Source: Candidatus Hydrogenedentota bacterium
Lineage (GTDB): Bacteria > Hydrogenedentota > Hydrogenedentia > Hydrogenedentales > SLHB01
Length of the DNA stretch: 9,982 bases
Assembly: GCA_022706165.1 (NCBI GenBank)
Contig: JAKJDA010000073.1
Location: forward strand, 1 to 9,982
Direction of reading: 5' to 3'
This document shows, piece by piece, positions 7,303-9,982 of the stretch. Made by a program: the position numbers and the translations under genes. Each line of letters begins with the position of its first letter. The stretch's first letter is position 1. Under the pieces are notes generated by a model. The model was not told the DNA's origin and searched no databases. It was given only the letters and a program-made list of their open reading frames with translations.

Positions 7303-7334
7303 CGTGTCGCTTCCTCCTCCGGTTGACGCGCGCG

Positions 7335-7340
7335 ATTATA
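7335..7340 (-). promoter_or_regulatory. Possible -10 box of the opp operon promoter
   Basis: On the minus strand these bases read TATAAT exactly, within the 60-bp gap between the thiD stop and the oppA start. Transcription would begin near 7328 and give a leader of about 25 nt carrying the strong oppA ribosome site. No good -35 hexamer is seen 16-18 bp upstream (which falls at the thiD 3' end) and there is no extended TGn, so an activator or readthrough from thiD remains possible. Confidence 0.4.
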
Positions 7341-7362
7341 CCGTCATTGTGCCCAACGGATT

Positions 7363-8190
7363 CTATCGTCCCTCACGCCTCAACGAAGCGTTGGACCACA
7401 GGTGGTTGAGAGGGCCGTGGCCATGACCGAGCGGAAGCGCCCGGCGAATGGCTTCGGTGAGATATTCCTTTGCGCGGCGAACCGCTGCGGGCGCGTCAAG
7501 CCCCTGGGCAAGACAGGCCGTGATCGCGGCGGAGTACGTGCAACCGGTGCCGTGCGTGTTCGGCGTGTCAATGCGCGGCGCGCGAAATACGACCGACGTC
7601 TCGCCGTCAAACAAAACGTCGCAGGCGTCTTCGGCGTCAAGATGGCCGCCCTTCATGAGCACATAGCGCGGGCCGAATGCATGCACCGACGCCGCGGCGC
7701 GGCGCATGTCATCGAACGTCGCGATGCGCAAACCCGTCAAAACTTCCGCTTCGGGAACGTTCGGCGTCACGATAAGCGCCAGCGGCAACAGCAACGTGCG
7801 CAATGCGTCCCGGGCGGACGCGTGCAAGAGGGCAGCCCCGCTTTTGGCGATCATCACGGGATCAACGACCACGTTTTCAATGCGGTTGCGAACGATGCTG
7901 GCCGCGACGGCCTCGACGATCGCCGCGTTCGACAGCATGCCGGTCTTCGCGGCGTCGACGCCCATGTCCTGCGCGACCATGTCGATTTGTTCCGCCACGA
8001 ACGCCGGGGGCAGATCATGCGTTCCCGCCACGCGCACGGTGTTCTGTGCGGTCACCGACGTGATCGCCGACATTCCGTATACGCCAAACGCCGAAAAAGT
8101 CTTGATATCCGCCTGAATGCCCGCCCCGCCGCCGGAATCGCTCCCGGCAATCGTCAGTGCGCGAGGAATGCCGCTGTGCGAGGTGCTCAT
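7363..8190 (-). CDS. thiD: Hydroxymethylpyrimidine/phosphomethylpyrimidine kinase
   Basis: ThiD phosphorylates hydroxymethylpyrimidine (HMP) and then HMP phosphate to the pyrophosphate, which is joined to the thiazole moiety in thiamine synthesis; cytoplasmic, ribokinase-like fold. The 275-aa product has the ligand-binding start GSDSGGGAGIQADIKT (16-31), TAQN (47-50), AKTGML (81-86), DPVM (110-113), TPN (142-144), the anion-hole motif THGTGC (212-217) with catalytic Cys217, and the typical ending GHGHGPLNHL. The frame stays open to 8358 upstream, but that extension looks non-coding. The start at 8188-8190 is chosen because AAGGAG lies 5 nt before this ATG and the family fold begins at once. 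No thiamine-pyrophosphate riboswitch core was found in the leader. It lies 60 bp before oppA on the same strand. Members that also use pyridoxal exist, so substrate is inferred. Confidence 0.95.
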   Translation of the reverse strand: MSTSHSGIPRALTIAGSDSGGGAGIQADIKTFSAFGVYGMSAITSVTAQNTVRVAGTHDLPPAFVAEQIDMVAQDMGVDAAKTGMLSNAAIVEAVAASIVRNRIENVVVDPVMIAKSGAALLHASARDALRTLLLPLALIVTPNVPEAEVLTGLRIATFDDMRRAAASVHAFGPRYVLMKGGHLDAEDACDVLFDGETSVVFRAPRIDTPNTHGTGCTYSAAITACLAQGLDAPAAVRRAKEYLTEAIRRALPLGHGHGPLNHLWSNASLRREGR

Positions 8191-8502
8191 GTCCGCTCCT
8201 TCATTCCTTGACGAAACCGCGTGAAAGCGCCGCCCCCATTCCTGTGTTGTTCCCCCTGGAACGCGGATTTGCCTTCCAGCCGGGCCGGACGCGCCATCTC
8301 CCAAACGTCTCTTCCATGCTTCGACACAGGAACGATATACAATCTCTCCCCGGGACACAAAAGAGCGCGAGAACCTCCTTCCGGCGCCACTTGTGGGCGT
8401 TTTATATGGTAGCGCACAGATTTCTGCATTTTAGGATATTTATCGGCGCGAGCCTCCAGAAAAGCTTCTCAGCCCCGCAAAAATATTTTTTTACCGCACC
8501 CC
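8191..8502. other. Intergenic stretch between thiD and the flagellin promoter
   Basis: No convincing gene is seen here. Nearest thiD, CTGGAA (8256-8261) can pair with TTCCAG (8274-8279) over a 12-nt loop, which would form a weak hairpin in the thiD leader. From about 8400 the DNA turns AT-rich, with long A and T runs at 8480-8493 just before the sigma-28 promoter, possibly acting as an upstream activating element. On the minus strand a TATAAA (8401-8406) could be a thiD -10 box, but no matching -35 was found. Confidence 0.4.
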
Positions 8503-8529
8503 TAAAGTTTTGGCTAAAGTTGCCGATAT
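8503..8529 (+). promoter_or_regulatory. Sigma-28 (FliA) flagellar promoter
   Basis: TAAAGTTT (8503-8510), an 11-base spacer, then GCCGATAT (8522-8529). The FliA consensus is TAAAGTTT-N11-GCCGATAA, so 15 of 16 bases match at exact spacing. The expected start point is near 8535. The only flagellar gene downstream is the flagellin at 8961, which is typically a late, FliA-dependent gene. The -35 core is partly duplicated: CTAAAGTT at 8502-8509 recurs at 8514-8521. Confidence 0.9.
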
Positions 8530-8534
8530 TTCCA

Positions 8535-8960
8535 GAGACAGCTCGTAATGGGGTTGGTCACGAACGCCCAACGCATGGATGCCAAGGGCTAGCACATCAA
8601 GGAGGATGGGCGGTGGCGGCATATCGACGCGCACCGAGCGGACCTGAGTGGTCCTCGCCACAGTTGAATCGCGGCGGACGCGGTTTTTCCTCCTTTGGCA
8701 AGGAATGTTTCCTCTAAGGCGGCCAAGCTTCCCGGCCTTTTGGCTTTCTCGCCCTCGCTCCTTCCGAAGCGTCAATCTCCGCGTATGCCGTTTGCGTCGT
8801 TTTTTTGGCGCATGTCCTGCAGGAGGGGTCCTGCCGGATATGCGCTCGTCGGCGTGCGTTCTGCGGACATGTCATGTCCGTGGCAACGGATGCCGGCCAG
8901 ACCCAGGGGTGGCAATCGCGCACGGAAGCGCAGAGCCAAGAACGCACGGAGGATATTGCC
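8535..8960 (+). promoter_or_regulatory. Long hairpin-rich leader of the flagellin mRNA
   Basis: About 425 nt separate the predicted sigma-28 start point from the flagellin ATG, with no recognisable gene. Stems seen by eye are: GTTGG/CCAAC (8553-8557/8568-8572); an outer GTGGCG/CGCCAC (8613-8618/8656-8661) enclosing GGACC/GGTCC (8640-8644/8650-8654); an 8-bp stem with two or three G-T pairs (8666-8673/8679-8686), loop GCGGA, followed by T bases; TCCTT/AAGGA (8691-8695/8700-8704); GCAGGA/TCCTGC (8819-8824/8829-8834) with a GGGG loop; a 17-bp palindrome (8864-8880); and GGCA/TGCC (8882-8885/8891-8894) with loop ACGGA. Short stems arise by chance in GC-rich DNA, so only some will be real. Unusual leader length, the density of stems and the ANGGA motifs together suggest post-transcriptional control. 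Confidence 0.5.
8886..8952 (+). promoter_or_regulatory. Candidate CsrA sites and ribosome site of the flagellin
   Basis: ANGGA motifs occur at 8886-8890 (in the loop of a GGCA/TGCC hairpin), 8922-8926 and 8946-8950. The last overlaps the Shine-Dalgarno GGAGG (8948-8952), which lies 8 nt before ATG 8961. CsrA is known to repress flagellin translation in Bacillus and others by binding paired GGA sites, one on the ribosome site and one upstream, with relief by FliW. The same arrangement is seen here. The inference is from motifs only. Confidence 0.45.
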
Positions 8961-9776
8961 ATGGGACTACGCATCAACACCAACATTGCCGCACTGAACG
9001 CAGGCCGGGTTCTGGCGAGGAGCACCAACTCCTTGAACAGATCCCTCGAACGGCTGTCCAGCGGCCTTCGCATTAACCGCGCGCGCGACGACGCCGCCGG
9101 CCTTGCGATCGCCGACAACTTCCAGTCGATTGTGCGCGGCGTGCAAGTGTCGCAGCGCAACGCGCAGGACGGCGTGAGCCTGGTGCAAACGGCCGAAGGC
9201 GCGTTGAGCGAGACGGCGAACATCTTGCAGCGCATCCGCGAATTGGCGGTCCAGTCCGCCAACGGCACGCAGACCAGCGCCAATCGCGCATCGATCGACG
9301 TCGAAGTGCAGCAGTTGTTGCAGCAGATCGACAACATCGCCACCAACACCGAATTCAACGGGACGCGCGTGCTCAGCGCCGCGCAGACGATCACGCTGCA
9401 GGCCGGAGCCCAAATGGGCCAGACCCTGCTCGTGAACGTGGCGGGCGCGGGCACGACCGACCTGGGCATCACCGCGTTGACGGTGTCGAGCATGGCGAAC
9501 GCGGTGTCGGCAATTGGTCTGGCGGACAGCGCGCTGGCGTCGGTCAGCACCTTGCGCAGCCGCCTGGGCGCGATCCAGAACCGTTTGGAATTCACCATCA
9601 ACACGCTGGCGATTCAAGAGGAAAACTCCTCGGCGGCGGAAAGCGCGATTCGCGATGCGGATATCGCCCGCGAAACGATTGATTTCACGCGGAACCAGAT
9701 TTTGGTGAGCGCGGGCACGACCGTGCTGGCGCAGGCCAACGTAGTCCCGCAAACGGCTCTTCAGTTGCTCGGATAG
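8961..9776 (+). CDS. fliC: Flagellin, short form
   Basis: The filament subunit, secreted through the flagellar export channel and polymerised outside the cell. The 271-aa product begins MGLRINTNIAALNA, with the N-terminal D0/D1 block LSSGLRINRARDDAAGLAIAD (32-52), the helix NAQDGVSLVQTAEGAL (67-82) and LQRIRELAVQSANGT (89-103). The C-terminal D1/D0 block has LGAIQNRLEFTINTL, AESAIRDADIARET and NQILVSAGTTVLAQAN. Between them lie only about 60 residues, so the exposed D2/D3 domains of long flagellins are absent. R91 and E115 match positions of FliC known to matter for TLR5 recognition. The frame is open upstream to 8805, but the start at 8961 has the ribosome site and the family N-terminus. A sigma-28 promoter lies 430 nt upstream. 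No other flagellar gene is visible. Confidence 0.96.
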   Translation: MGLRINTNIAALNAGRVLARSTNSLNRSLERLSSGLRINRARDDAAGLAIADNFQSIVRGVQVSQRNAQDGVSLVQTAEGALSETANILQRIRELAVQSANGTQTSANRASIDVEVQQLLQQIDNIATNTEFNGTRVLSAAQTITLQAGAQMGQTLLVNVAGAGTTDLGITALTVSSMANAVSAIGLADSALASVSTLRSRLGAIQNRLEFTINTLAIQEENSSAAESAIRDADIARETIDFTRNQILVSAGTTVLAQANVVPQTALQLLG

Positions 9777-9784
9777 ACGCGTTT

Positions 9785-9804
9785 CGTGCGGCAAACGCCG
9801 CATG
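9785..9804 (+). terminator. Hairpin just after the flagellin stop
   Basis: CGTGCGGC (9785-9792) pairs with GCCGCATG (9797-9804), seven Watson-Crick pairs and one G-T, over an AAAC loop, starting 8 nt after the stop codon. No T-run follows, so it may protect the 3' end of the mRNA rather than stop transcription. Confidence 0.35.
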
Positions 9805-9862
9805 AATGCGCGAACCGTATGGAAGCGTGAAACATCGCGGATGAGTTGTGCTACAAGGGCGA

Positions 9863-9892
9863 CCCCGGGCCTCGATGGGTTGAGGCCCGGGG
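9863..9892 (+). terminator. Strong 11-bp hairpin downstream of the flagellin
   Basis: CCCCGGGCCTC (9863-9873) is perfectly complementary to GAGGCCCGGGG (9882-9892) over an 8-nt loop. Ten of the eleven pairs are G-C, making it the most stable stem in the window. It lies 86 nt after the flagellin stop. The expected T-tract is missing on either strand (CAAAGGCC follows), so it is a terminator-like stem or a 3' processing barrier. The remaining bases to 9982 hold no gene I can support. Confidence 0.5.
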
Positions 9893-9982
9893 CAAAGGCC
9901 CGACATGGGCTGGAAAGGAGGGCGAGCGCAGACCGAAGGCGTCATATACGGGCAGTGGGATAGGGATGTCCACAAAACGCCC

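Noticed and set aside
6139..7326. 395-codon open frame on the plus strand opposite oppA
   Set aside because: Arg/His-rich shadow of a GC-rich gene; oppA on the minus strand has unmistakable family motifs throughout.
8191..8358. N-terminal extension of thiD by 56 codons
   Set aside because: The extension has no family similarity, and the ATG at 8190 has a well-placed AAGGAG.
8191..8400. Thiamine-pyrophosphate riboswitch ahead of thiD
   Set aside because: I looked on the minus strand for the conserved CTGAGA and ACCTGA-type cores and found neither in a usable arrangement.
8440..8447. GCCGATAA, an exact sigma-28 -10 box, on the minus strand
   Set aside because: There is no TAAA-type -35 at the required distance upstream; probably chance.
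8805..8960. N-terminal extension of the flagellin
   Set aside because: Flagellins start with the MGLRINTN-type block, and GGAGG sits 8 nt before ATG 8961; the upstream frame is open by chance.
8714..9604. 296-codon open frame on the minus strand opposite the flagellin
   Set aside because: Composition is that of a mirror frame; flagellin on the plus strand is certain.
9966..9982. Possible start of a next plus-strand gene (ATG, then S-T-K-R)
   Set aside because: Only a few codons are visible and there is no convincing ribosome site; it cannot be supported from this window.

Overview
The window reads as chromosomal DNA of a GC-rich, flagellated, Gram-negative-type bacterium. Supporting signs are strong G/C bias at third codon positions, lipoprotein signal peptides, a flagellin under a near-consensus sigma-28 promoter, and ordinary haem, thiamine and peptide-uptake genes. 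TGA, TAG and TAA all end genes, so the code is standard. The phylum cannot be fixed from the sequence. The gene mix and a CACAGAT-type intergenic repeat would suit an environmental lineage (Planctomycete- or Hydrogenedentes-like, for example), but that is a guess.

Layout. Plus strand, 1-1438: the 3' part of hemD (uroporphyrinogen-III synthase), then a small lipoprotein of unknown function behind its own leader. Minus strand, 7302 down to 1523: an ABC peptide-uptake operon in the order oppA, oppB, oppC, [insert], oppD, oppF. oppA/oppB and oppB/oppC overlap and are translationally coupled. A visibly AT-richer DUF4145-type gene (3167-3847) sits between oppC and oppD, followed by three tandem CACAGATNNA units. 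oppD is intact but has no recognisable Shine-Dalgarno. oppF is broken by a stop at codon 7 and an out-of-frame internal deletion that removes everything between Walker A and Walker B. thiD (8190 down to 7363) lies upstream of the opp operon on the same strand, and an exact TATAAT separates the two.

Plus strand, 8503-9892: a sigma-28 promoter, a roughly 425-nt untranslated leader rich in short hairpins and ANGGA (CsrA-type) motifs, a short flagellin of 271 aa, and two strong hairpins after its stop codon. The genes fall into unrelated housekeeping, nutrient and motility units. Only the opp genes form one machine: a lipoprotein binding protein, two permeases and two ATPases. As the sequence stands, that machine lacks its second ATPase.

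The places most worth a second look are the flagellin leader (8530-8960), which looks like a post-transcriptional control region, and the opp operon, which is interrupted and apparently decaying. No CRISPR array, tRNA, rRNA, transposase or phage gene was seen.
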